From: Cryptomeria japonica
Taxonomy: Eukaryota; Streptophyta; Pinopsida; Cupressales; Cupressaceae
Assembly (NCBI RefSeq): GCF_030272615.1
Contig: NC_081406.1
Location: 247,991,218 to 248,055,217 of the forward strand
Direction of reading: 5' to 3'
DNA: 64,000 nt
The position numbers and the translations under genes were made by a program. Positions 38,072 through 49,703 of the stretch are shown in pieces. Each line of letters starts with the position of its first letter. Positions within the stretch are counted from its first letter, which is position 1. A model generated the notes under the pieces. The model saw only the letters and a list, made by a program, of their open reading frames with translations. It made no database searches and was not told the DNA's origin.

Positions 38072-39985
38072 ATGCTTGTTACTCGCTCTCAACGAGACAA
38101 GCAAAGCGAGGCACACGCAGAATCAAGTATGAATCGAAGATTATCAAATCTTTTTGAGGTTCCACCCATAGAAGAACCTGAAATTACTGAAGCATTTCTT
38201 CAGGAATGTCAAGAAAACCCTTCCTTCCAAAAAATTGTAGAAAAACTCATGGAAAATGACAAAGAAAAATATCTGTTGATGCTTACAAGCAAAGGCATTA
38301 AACTTCCCGAAGATTTAGACTCAAACATTTTTCAAACCGAATCTCGACAATATGCATATCAAGAACAACAAAGAGAAGAAGAAACTCACATACCTAAGCA
38401 ACATATTCCAGGGCAACACATTCCAGGACAACACATACCAGAAATGCGTATACCTGAGCTAGAAACACCAGAGCAAAATATACCATTTACCACACCTTTT
38501 TAGCTGAGAACCAATACAAGACAAGAACTCTTCCCTCGGCAAGATAATGCGCCTTTACTTGCTCTTACTCAACAAATGCAAATGTTGCAAAGACAAATAC
38601 AGGATATGCAACAAGGGACAACAATGTAGTACTCTTAAATGAAATCTGTCCTTACCCATTTGACAGAAGATTGAACATGGTGTCTTTTCCTCCAAACTCA
38701 GATGTTCCCAAATTTGATAAATATGATGGGAAAAGTGATCCCCGAGATCATGTTCGAGAATTTTGCACACTAAGCCTTGAATTTTTTCATGATGACACCT
38801 ATTTGATGAGGTTATTCCCCAGAAGCTTGGGAGGACAAACCATGGAATGGTTATCCAAAATTTCGCCACCTGGCAGATCATTTGATGAATTGGTTAACAA
38901 ATTCATAACCCACTATTCCTACAACATCCAAGATGCCATAACCATGTTAGATGTTTGCAACACCAAATAAAAGAACAATGAAACATTCATGGTGTTCCTT
39001 CAACGCTGGCGATGCACGGTATCACGATATCCTCAAGATATTCCCGAAAAGGAGAAAATGGAAATCTTCATTGATAACTTGAATGGCGAAATGAGTTACA
39101 AACTAAAACTTCAATGCATACCATCTTTCGCTAAATTGATTGAAAATGGCATTCAAGTAGAAGAAGCCTGTGTCAAAAAGGGAACACTCAAACTCTACAA
39201 GGAAGGAACAAACTCATCAAACTACAATAACTAGAACAACACCAACCTTGACAAATCTCGATTTTGGACTCGAAAAAAAAACGAAGGCAACAATGAATCA
39301 TATGATCCCAAATCTAAGCAACCAGTGCTTACATTATCCGGAAATCCTCGAAATACAAAAAATCCTAAAAATGCTACTCCCAGTGCTAACACATATGCAC
39401 CAGCCAATGATCAAGGACAACTCACCACAAACAACACCAACGATACTCAAAACAAAAACATAAATCCAGGACCTAACAACAATTCACGCAACAACACAAA
39501 CAATTTCCAAAAGCGTATCTTCACACCACTGGGACAATCATTAGAATCCGCATTCAGAGAACTTTTGGCAAACAAGATTCTTTCTTTGCCTCCAATCAGC
39601 AACTATGAACCCCCAATCAAACCACCTTGGTGGAATGATTCACACTATTGTGATTTCCATCGCAACAAGGGTCATAGAACAAACGAGTGCATGCGATTGA
39701 AACACATAGTACAGGACATGATTGATCGAGGTGACTTAACGATGGATGGTCTTAAAACAAATGGTGATCACGACGCCTTCAAAAATCCTCTCCCAAATTA
39801 CAAGAAAGATGGAGCATCAACTTCGGATGATACACGCGGAGCTCGTATTAATCACATCTACAACAACACAATCAACCACATATCAGCTGAAGATCATCAA
39901 GTCAATGTCATCACCATTCGAGATTGGCATGATCATGAATCTGTCAATGTAACAACCCAAACTCAGAAATATGTCTTGAAGGGAC
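38072..39985 (+). pseudogene. gag of element E
   Basis: Starts MLVTRSQRDKQSE at 38072. It has an acidic helical N-part, a short HIPGQHIPG/HIPEMRIPE repeat (38390-38480), then the gag core PKFDKYDGKSDPRDHV...LGGQTMEWLSKI...SFDELVNKFITHYSYNI (38700-38930) typical of retrotransposon_gag in the Tat lineage. A knuckle-like CDFHRNKGHRTNEC follows at 39649-39690. One frameshift lies between 38626 and 38660; from 38671 onward everything to 45510 is in one frame. In-frame stops are at 38501, 38968 and 39232. Gag would assemble the particle and bind RNA. Confidence 0.9.
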
Positions 39986-40785
39986 ATACTGCACCTACAA
40001 CTACCACACCAAAAATCCAATATGACTTGGTTAGCCAACTATGCAAGACTCCAGCTCAGATATCTATCCTGGAATTATTAAAACTATCACGAAAGCACAA
40101 AGACATATTGGAGCAAGCACTATTGGAAACAAATGTACCTCAAAATCTGGATACAGACAAATTTCAAGCCATGGTAGCCCATATGACAGGACCTCATAAC
40201 CTCACCTTCTCAGAGCATGATAATACTTCCTTGAGTCATCCGCATAATACTCCTCTCCATATTGAAGTCATTGTTTGCAAACACCGAGTAAAGAGAGTCT
40301 TAATAGATGGAGGAGCCGGACTTAATATATGTACTTTAAAGCTTATCCGTGCATTAGGCTTCTCAGAAGAATCTATTGATCCTTGCAAGAAGATTACCAT
40401 AAAAGCATATGATGATGAGGAAAGGTCCTCTAAAGGCACAGTGATATTACCTATTCAGGTAGGACCAATACAAAAGGATACTATATGTCAGGTCTTAGAT
40501 ATTGATCTCACCTACAATATCTTGTTAGGATGACCCTGGATACATGAAATGCAAGAAGTACCTTCTACGTATCATCAGTGTGTAAAGTTTCCTTATGATG
40601 GACAAGAAATCTCCATATCCGCTGATCACAATCCATTTCAACATTGCAACGCAATGGGGGCAGCCCAAGACAGTTTGGTTCCTCATAATAGAGAAAAGCA
40701 CCGATCTTCAACATCAGATCCACCAACAGCAAAATCAAACTCCTTATGGGGAGACTTCAAACAGAAAATGAAAATCAAAGACTAG
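39986..40785 (+). pseudogene. Retropepsin region of element E
   Basis: Same frame as gag. Catalytic motif LIDGGAGLNIC at 40300-40332, followed by the flap and the ILLG*PWIHEM end (stop TGA at 40531-40533 where Arg is expected). The motif DGGA instead of DSGA or DTGA is usual in the Tat lineage. The region ends at a TAG at 40783. Protease would cut the polyprotein. Confidence 0.85.
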
Positions 40786-42360
40786 GGCATGGGAGAATAC
40801 TCTTTGGAGCCTTTATGTTTGGCCAAATTACCAACATCACCTCGATCGCATGGTTTGCCTACTACATCAACACATCTGGCCACATAGCCTGTCACTAAAT
40901 TTGATGGTACCTTCATCCAATTGGGTACTCTAGCACATGAAACAGAAGACAAGGACGTTCTTAGCTAGTTATACAAAGATGAGGAAGAAGATAATAGAGC
41001 AGCCACTCTGGACATTGTTCTACCAACACACCTGTATGGAAAAGGCTATTTAATCATGAAGCAAATGGGATATGGTAGTAAAGGACCTATTGGGAAACGC
41101 AAAGGAGTCACTGAACCTATAGATCTTCCTTCACAACCTAGCAGAAACAAAGCGGGATTGGGTTCTAAACTCACGTTCCTATTGAAAAGGCCGCCACACA
41201 CAACTACAAAACCTCAATGGAAGGTGAAGAAGAAGTACAAAGAAGAATCCTGGCAGGAAGCACTCCGCAAGGCACGAGAACGTCAAGATCAAAAGTTGCA
41301 TTAGGGAAAGCTTCTAAGTCATAAGAAGGCCCTATCTGCAGCAGTAGCTCATATTCAAACACCAATGTCTCAAAAACAAATCATATCATCTCCAGATACC
41401 ATTATTCCTCCCTGAGGAAGTATAGTTTATGAACAAATCCAGCAAGTAGAAGACGGGTCTGATACAAAATCAACAAAAACCATCAAAATGGTATCCATCA
41501 TCAAAAATTTGTTTTCACCATACAACATACCTGTTTACAGCACAGATAGAATCTGGGATGATGCCTATGAGATAGATTCCAATGAATATGAATGGGGTAC
41601 CTGCTCCAATGCTACTATAGATACCCCCGATGATACTGATTCTATATCCCTTTCTCAAGAAGAACATAACGTAGAAGATAGACCTCTTGAATTTGGACCA
41701 CAAAATATCTATGATGCTAAGGAAAGTGAACAGAAACATTATGAACAAGTCTATGTAGAAGATAATACCATCGAAGACCTCGACGAAATCCTGGACTTCT
41801 TTAAAACCAAGGCCCATCACAATGAAAACTCCATCCTAACACTCACAATAGCCGAACTTGATCCACCTAACGATTCCTTACCGCTTGTCTTTCCTGACCT
41901 CATTGACTGGGATGAACCTGAAATCCATGATATACCAATTTTCCTAGATGATGAATCCATTATCCGTTACCTATGTACCGTAAATCCAGAAACAAGCTCT
42001 ACCAGTGAATAAAATAATGATGTCTACAAACCAGAGAGTGCCAAGTCTCTCAGTCACAAAAATGAACTAAATAACGATGCTGAAAACCAGTCAATGGCAG
42101 CTCTAGATCACAAAAAAGTAAAAATAAAGGATGCATCTGAGGGTGAAAACCTTTTTAAGGAACCTAACGATGGGAGACTTGACACTCTTCCTGAACACTT
42201 TCATGAGCAATCACCTATTTTGATTGAGCCCACTCAATCAATCAACATTGGTACCATAGAAGCAGCCAGAAACATACACCTTGCAGAATCTCTGACAGGA
42301 GAAGAAAGATCAGCATTCATCGTCTTCTTTAAAGGACAGCAAATCAACTTTGCTTAGTCA
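40786..42360 (+). pseudogene. Linker with G-patch-like motif between protease and RT
   Basis: About 520 codons in the pol frame. Near 41056-41175 is MKQMGYGSKGPIGKRKG...GLGSK, the glycine pattern of a G-patch RNA-binding motif. It is followed by a Lys-rich part and then an acidic, Asp/Glu/Ser-rich stretch (41488-42012). G-patch motifs next to the protease are known in some retroviruses and some plant Ty3/gypsy elements. Stops at 40888, 41303, 42010 and 42355, among others, break it. Confidence 0.7.
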
Positions 42361-43680
42361 TATGCTGATATGCTCGGAGTAGATCCTCACTTAATCATGC
42401 ATCACTTGTCCATTTCTATAGGAGTTAAGCCAGTCAAGCAAAAGCTATGAAAGATGAATCCACGGGTGGCACTCATGGTCAAAACTGAACTAAAGAAACT
42501 ATTAGACGTCGGATTCATTCGACCCATTGACTATGCAGAATGGATTTCCAACATTGTTCCAGTATCAAAACCAGATGGTAGTATCAGAATCTACACTAAC
42601 TTCAGAGACATCAACAAAGCTTGTCCAAAGGATGACTTTCCTCTGTTAAGTATTGACATAATTGTAGATCTTACAGCAGACCACACAATGCTCTCACTAA
42701 TGGATGGTTTCTCAGGCTATAATCAAATCAAAATAGCTCCTGAAGATCAAGATAAAACCGCGTTCACCTGTCCTTAGGGAACGTATTGCTGGAATGTTAT
42801 GCCTTTTGGCTTGAAGAATGTAGGGGCCACTTATCAAAGAGCAATGATCACAATATTCCATGACATGATGCACACATTTATGGAAGACTATGTGGATGAT
42901 TTATTAGCTAAATCCTTCACTAGAGCTGAACATCTTGGCATCCTAACAAAGATTTTTGATCGATTGGAGAAATTCCAAGTCAGGCTCAACCCTAAGAAGT
43001 GTGTCTTCAGGGTAACATCAGGGAAGTTACTAGGCTACATTGTCTCAGCTAAGGGTATTGAAGTAGATCCAGCAAAGGTACAAGCCATTATGTACATGCC
43101 ATCACCAAAGAATATCAGTCAACTCAGATCTCTACAAGGATGACTTCAATCAATCAGGCGATTCATCGCTCAGCTAGCAGATAAAAGTCTCCCATTTAAC
43201 CATTTACTACACAAAAATGTACCATTCAAATGGGAGGCCAAGTGTGCAGAATCTTTTTATGAAATCAAACAGTACCTGATGAATCCACCAGTTCTGGTCC
43301 CACTAATCGTAGGAAAGCCTCTTATCTTATATATCTCAACAACAGATATATCACTGGGGGCACTATTGGCACAAGAAGATCAACAAGGGAAGGAACGCGC
43401 CATATATTACATCAGTAGGACATTGAATGGCTATGAACTCAACTATACATTCATTGAAAAGGCTTGCCTAACAGTGGTCTTCGCATCTCAGAAGTTTAGA
43501 CATTATATGCTAGCACATACCATCAACCTAGTCACAAAAATTGATCCTCTCAAATATCTACTCAGCAAGGAAGCTCTTATAGGCCGATTGGCTAAATGGG
43601 TCATGATTCTTAGTGAATTTGACATCCAATACATAGAAAGATGAGCCATCAAGGGACAAGCAATTGCAGATCAGTTGGCT
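42361..43680 (+). pseudogene. Reverse transcriptase and first RNase H of element E
   Basis: Motifs in order: KPDGSIRIYTNFRDINKACP (42568), LSLMDGFSGYNQI (42690), MPFGLKNVGATYQRAM (42799), catalytic YVDD at 42889-42900, LGYIVSAKGIEVDP (43030), then gypsy-type RNase H with LGALLAQED...AIYYISR (43350-43420). Stops TGA 42448, TAG 42775, TGA 43141 and TGA 43642 are each one transition or transversion from the expected Trp, Arg or Gly codon. Confidence 0.95.
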
Positions 43681-44130
43681 GAAGCACCACTCCCCGACAA
43701 ACACACCATGGAGATTGAATTTCCAGACAGGGACGTTCTTGCTCTTTCTACCAAACAATGGACCCTATACTTTGATGGATCCTATACACAACATGGTTCT
43801 GGTGCTGGCATTCTGTTCATCACTCCTGAAGGACACACTATAACAAGATCATATAGGCTTATGTTTCCATGCACAAATAATGTAGCTGAATATGAGGCAC
43901 TGGTCATAGGCATCAAAATGGTCATAGAATGGAAGATCACGGAGTTAAAGGTCTATGGAGACTCACAACTAGTCCTCCATCAAATCAACAACGACTATCA
44001 GACAAAGGATGACAAGTTACTACCCTACAAATGAATGGTGGATGATTTCAAACAGTATTTTGTACACATCACCTTCGAGCAAATACCAAGGTTAAACAAC
44101 AAAGCAACCGATGCAATGGCTATAATCGCT
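43681..44130 (+). pseudogene. Second (archaeal-type) RNase H of element E
   Basis: LYFDGSYTQHGSGAGILF (43765), NNVAEYEALVIGIKMV (43878) and VYGDSQLVLHQIN (43952) give the D...E...D catalytic order of a second RNase H. Two RNase H domains in one pol are the mark of the Tat/Ogre lineage. A TGA at 44032-44034 interrupts it. It may help remove RNA during plus-strand synthesis. Confidence 0.9.
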
Positions 44131-45510
44131 TTATTACTACAAATTCCAGAACAACAGAGTCGTTACGAGTTCCTGGTAGAGCAACTATTCTCCCCCGCCT
44201 ATGACCACTCTGATTCCCAGGTTATTTATGCCTTAACTGGTTCAGATTCTCCGTTATATGGACCAATATACGACTACCTCAAACACAATATCTTACCTAT
44301 TGACCAATCCCGTAACCAAAAACGTAACTTTATCCGACAAGCTGCCCGTTACACCCTTACTGCCGATACTTTGTATCATCGAGGTCTCAATGGTACTCTT
44401 CTTCATTGCCTTGATCGTAATGATTCCGATTCTGCTTTACACGAGCTTCATGAAGGTATTTGTGGCACACATTCAAGTGGTACTACTCTTGCTAAAAAGC
44501 TTCTACGGATGGGATACTACTGGCCTACAATGGAGAAAGACTCATATCATTTCGCCAAGAAATGTCCTAAATGCCAGATCCATGGTAATCTCATACATGC
44601 ACCAGCACAGGAACTACAACTATTTGCAACATCCTAGCCCTTTTGTTAGTGGGGACTCAATTTAGTTGGCAAAATTCATCCGTCATCTTCAAATGGACAC
44701 AAGTTTATTATAACAGCAATAGAATACTTTACCAAATGGATAGAAGCAGTTCCCATGACCACAGTGACAGGGAAACAAATTGCCTCTTTTATCCTAAATT
44801 ATCTGATCTGCCAATATGGTATTCCAAGTTCAATCATCACAGATAATGGATGACCTTTCAAAAACCAAGATGTACAGGAACTATGTGAAAAATTCAAAAT
44901 CCAACATCGATTTTCTACACCATACTACCCGCAGGGAAATGGTCAAGCAGAAGCATCTAACAAGACAATACTAAAAATCCTCAAGAAAACAGTGAATGAT
45001 GCAGGCAAAGATTGGCACGTACAACTCAATCCAGCACTTTGGGCATACAGGACCAGCATCTGCACACCTACAGGAGCAACACCATACTCATTGGTATATG
45101 GATCGGAAGCCATTTTATCCCTGGAGGTAGAAATCCCATCTCTCAGAGTCTCTTTGAAAGGCTTAATCTCGGATGAAGAGTATCGAGTTAATCGACTGCA
45201 AGACCTTGAACTATTAGATGAAAGACGCCAACATGCTTACACTCATCTCAAAGCATATCAGCAACGCATGTGCAAGAGCTACAATCACAAGGTCATTCCT
45301 CGCAACTTCAAGGTTGGTGACCTAGTCCTCAAAGAAAATCCAAGAAATCAGCAAGATCGAGAAAAGAAAGGGAAATTTGAACCTAACTGGTTGGGTCCCT
45401 ATGTTATCATATCAGTCTATGGATCAGGTGTCTATCAGCTAACAAATTCTGAAGGAGATGTGCTCGACGAACCAACTAACAGCATCCATCTAAAGAGGTA
45501 CTACACTTAA
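44131..45510 (+). pseudogene. Integrase of element E
   Basis: Zinc-binding region with ELHEGICGTHSSG...CPKCQIHG (44447-44585). Core has the second Asp at 44842-44844 (ITDNG) and the Glu at 44950-44952 (NGQAEASNK), 35 residues apart as expected. The first catalytic Asp reads AAT (Asn) at 44659-44661 in WGLNLVGKI. Stops at 44635, 44647 and 44848 break the frame. The C-terminal part FKVGDLVLKENPRN and FEPNWLGPYVI reach the true stop at 45508-45510. No chromodomain follows. Confidence 0.93.
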
Positions 45511-46742
45511 GTGGCCTAGTGCACGGAAAAAGCATCAAAAAATTAAAAAAGTCCAGAAAAAGCAAAAACATAAAGTACAAATAAAAACAAATGGTGAAAA
45601 CCTAGTAAACAGGTGCTCTTGTGAAAAGAATGGGTCCTCCATCTATATCAATACCATTTTATCCATCAAAACACCATCGGCCGTCGACCGACACTTCGCA
45701 CATATCCATTCAGGACATACTTAGCGTAGTCACTATCCTGATTTGTCTATATATATCCTCTTACCACATCCCACCATGGCTTGGAAATCACTGTACATGA
45801 TCATATCAAGAGGCACACTCAGCTAGGGGCATTAACTTGTTCAAAAACTTGCAAACATTCAAGACATCACAACTATTGCAAAAAATCAGAAGCATGACAT
45901 CCAACAAACAAAACTATGCTTCATCGCAAAAAAAAAAAAACAACAATGCAAAACAATTCACACAAATACCAAGGATGGATGATTTTCTGAAGTACTAAAT
46001 GTTGCATTCTTGCATAAAGGTCTTGACTAGTTTTGTATTTTGAACTTTTTAAATTTTTGGATTCTCTTCCTTCTCTCACTAAATGCTTCACAGCTAGAGT
46101 CAAGAGGAACTTCCAATATTTTCTTAGTCTTCTATCTAGGAGTGATCGCTTGTACTGTGTGAATGCTTGCCTCGAGACGTGATATGTCGAATATCACTAA
46201 AGGCCTGATTCCACTTCAGGCATACAAATGATCAAATCTTGTCTATTTACGCAATACGCACTCGGGTCGTCCTGGTTCAATTATACCTTGACGCTTGTGC
46301 TATCTTGCAAAATCAAAAATCATGTAAATTTTTCTCAGGTCATTATGGTTCAATTATACCATTATGCTTGTATAAATTTTCAACATATCCTAAACAAATC
46401 AATGCTCAATGATGATATCTACAAGGAAATCAAATAACATATGGTTATATCGGATGGCAAATACAGAATGAGGGATGCTCCAAAAACATTAGCTGCATAT
46501 CATTTTACAATTAGTTGCATATCATTTTACATGTTTGCATATCATTTTAACATCATTACATATCATTTTACATTTAATAGCATATCAAAACATACATCTC
46601 ATTTTCAAGATACATCTCACAGCATCTAAAAACATACATCCTGCATCATACATTATATCATCTATTTAAAGCATTGCATCATCATCAAAAGGTAACCCAC
46701 ATAACATGCATCCATATAAACACATCACATGATAAAAAATGG

Positions 46743-46779
<37 letters not shown>

Positions 46780-47022
46780 AAAATGATCCAAATGTACAAA
46801 ATGTGTCAAAACTGTGTCCAGCACAAAGAATACAATGCTCAAAAAATACAACAGAGACCATGTCTCTCAAGTATGACTATCCCCTGACGGAGATGGTCTC
46901 GCTCCAGATGCACCCGCCCCTGGATCTCCAGGAGGGTCCTATCTCGGTGGCCTCGTAACACCTCGGCTCTCAGACCATGACCCAATAGCTCGAGATCGGA
47001 TGGATCTCGACTGCGTAAAGCT
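45511..47022. other. Spacer between convergent gag-pol and PMD genes
   Basis: 1.5 kb between the pol stop and the PMD stop, which face each other tail to tail. Contains GCATATCATTTTACA-type repeats (46495-46600) and a (TA)n run (46747-46777). No gene seen. Polyadenylation signals for both strands could lie here, but none stands out. Confidence 0.6.
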
Positions 47023-48902
47023 CTAAACTCGCCAGTCCCTGGGTAATGCCGCCTCATAGTGTCGCCTGTAATACTCCGCCTCCTGGGCTCTCAGCGCCAA
47101 CTCTCTCAGGGTGTCTCTCATCGGACCACCCGCCGTTGCTCTCTGCATGCTCACCACCACCTCCTCCGCTCGTCCCCACCACTCTATTTTGGTATCTAAC
47201 TCAGTGGTCAACTGAGAAATCTGCCACTGATAGGTCAAAATCTGTGCCTGCAGCTGTTGGACAGTAATCTGTAAGGTCCGTATCTGGGCATCCTCCATAT
47301 GACCTGGGACCTGAACCCGTAGTGGTACCTGTGCTAGAGGTGGGAGCACATCTATCCTCCTCCTCTGAGTTGGTCGCATAGCCTCCTTTGTACCACCCAC
47401 TACTGCTAGCACCTCCCCCACTCTCCCCTCGCCACTGGCTCCGATCGCCAATCCCCCTCTCCCTCTATCTATCCTCCCCTGCCTCACTACTCTCTCCACA
47501 CCTCTATCCCCTCTCCTCAATCTACCTCCCTGCCTCCCTCTAGCTCCTCTCCCTCGTCCATCTCCTCCATCATCCCCATCATCTCCATCATCTCCCCTGT
47601 CTCCCTCCTCCTCATCCGAATCAAACGATGGCCTCATCTCCTTAGGATCAAATATCCTGGCCACCACCCGCGTAGCAAACAATCGGGCAAACTCATCTGT
47701 CATACCCGCATCCTGAATCTCTGGGGCATAGTCCCATATCTGCCCAGCCAACCCCACAAACTCCTCCACCGCCACTACACTATCAATGGTCAGCCCCCAA
47801 TCAGCCACATCCTGTTGCCGCCGTGCATATAAGCACGCTCCCTGAGGAATACCCTACTGGCGCCCGAATTGTCTCAAAACTTGGGTCACCACAAACCGCT
47901 CAATCATGAACGGGGTCCTCCCAATCAGATACGTAGTCATAAATACAAAGGGCATCTCCAGCCCATCCTCCACCCACACCTCACATCTTGTATACGGTCG
48001 CCAGGTGACCGTATCTATGTCATCCAGTACTCTCCTCCAGTGCTCTAGTTTGCCCAACTTACACTGGACAACTAGACCCCTGTATCCATAGGCATATGCA
48101 CATCCTACGGGCCTATCCCTGTCTGCTAGTGGCTTCGCTGCTGGAATGTGCTCCCAGCACCATACCTGTAATAATGTCACGCCAACTGACAAACTGTCGT
48201 AACCAAGGTATACTACCTCATGCAGACCCCTGTATAAATGGGCCAGCATAGCTGACCCCCATGCAAATCTCCGCCCCTGTGTAACCATCTCCTCCAAAAC
48301 TAGCCCCCATCCCACCGAGAATCCCTTTGACCTGCGATCAGGACAGAGGAATCTACCAATGAACCCTGCTAGTACGGATGGCAGCGGTGCATAATATAAG
48401 TCCAAAAACTTCTGCCATGGGATCTCATAGCCGTAGACGGTATCATCCTGAAAAATATGGCGCAGTGCCTCTGTACCACCCTCCTCTGACTGCTCGTAGG
48501 GTAGTAGTGCCCCTCCTATCGGGATGCGCAGGATCCTGTAACAGTCCTCTGGTGTGACTGTCATCTCTCCCGTGGCAAAATGGAAGGTGTTCGTATCACT
48601 ATGCCACCTCTCCGCAAGTGCTGTCAGTAGCCCCTGGTTCACAGTGAACCGAGGCATATCCAAGAGAGAAGTCAATCCACATCTCTCAATAATGTCCAAG
48701 TCGGCCTGCGACAACCATGGTATCAATGTCCACGGTCTGGGAATTCTCTCCCATGACTGAACCACGCCCAATCGCTCCTGTCAACAAGCAAAACAAATCC
48801 AATATCAGTTTCCACATCAAAGCAAAGATATCAAAATCAAACTCACATCAACAACATGAAACACTTTGCTCATCTATATCCAAGTTCAAAATCCTATCAT
48901 TT

Positions 48903-49080
48903 CATATCAACTTGTAACACAACTCAAGTTCTCAAAAACCATATCAAAACTTGTAACACAACTCAAGTCTCCACAATCATATAAACTTGTAAAACAACTC
49001 AAGTTTCCCAGCCATATCAGCTTGTAACACAAATCAAGTTTCCAACCCATATCAGCTTGTAACACAACTCAGGCTTCACA
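48903..49080 (-). repeat. 35-38-bp array in the PMD intron
   Basis: Five copies of CATATCA..CTTGTAACAC (plus strand) begin at 48903, 48940, 48978, 49013 and 49048, each followed by AACTCAAGTT. Degenerate tandem repeat next to the 3' splice site of the PMD intron. Confidence 0.85.
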
Positions 49081-49248
49081 CATTGAACTTGAAACAGAAC
49101 ACGCAAAACAGATCATATTTTGATCAACACAACACATTGATATCTACATATAACTTGAAATATCGCAAATCGAAACAAGTTATATCAACACTCATATTGG
49201 ACAAACACATAAAAACATGACAGATAGACCAAAACAAATATTCCAGAT

Positions 49249-49703
49249 GCGCTAAAACAGATACCCAATGCGCTAAAAAGCCCCCACGCGCTAGGCTATC
49301 TTTCCTACGCACTATTCTTTCTACCCTATGCGCTAGACTGGCTCTACATGCTAAAATTTTCACCCCATGCGCCACCTAACCTACCCTATGCACTAGACTC
49401 TGTCTATGCGCTAATCTACACCTCCTAGGAGCTACCCGTTTGGCCCTATGTGCTAGGTTAACCCTACGCACTAAAACCCCTTACCTATGCGAACCTCTGC
49501 GACCTCTATGCACTAGGTCTACCCTACGTGCTAACCTGTTGACCCGATGCGCTACTCGACGAATGCCATGCACTATTCTACGTATATGCGCTAACATATA
49601 TTTGCTATGCGCTATCCTATCTGTTTCGGACGCGACCCCTAAAATTAAACTTGATGCGCTACTTCAAACTTCGTATGCGCTACTTTACGCCCAAGACACG
49701 CTA
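49249..49703 (-). repeat. TAGCGC array in the PMD intron, 18/21/21 spacing
   Basis: On the plus strand units of TGCGCTA (also GCACTA, GTGCTA) start at 49249, 49270, 49288, 49309, 49330, 49349, 49369, 49390, 49408, 49429, 49450, 49468, 49489, 49510, 49528, 49549, 49570, 49588, 49609, 49630, 49656, 49677 and 49698. Steps of 18, 21 and 21 bp give a 60-bp super-period. On the PMD transcript strand the motif reads TAGCGCAT, the same as in the gag leader. One more copy (TAGCGCG) lies in exon 1 at about 49802. Confidence 0.9.

Noticed and set aside
44643-44846. 67-codon frame overlapping integrase
   Set aside because: The true integrase frame runs through here in another phase, with the IITDNG motif in place.
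46839-47267. Plus- and minus-strand frames overlapping the PMD 3' exon
   Set aside because: Shadows of the PMD reading frame in GC-richer sequence.
48769-48771. Start of the PMD protein at the TTG opening the 305-codon stretch 48771-47854
   Set aside because: TTG is an unlikely plant start. The codons before it (GAG CGA) are in frame and preceded by a good splice acceptor, and a phase-matching first exon with GTAAGT lies 1 kb upstream.
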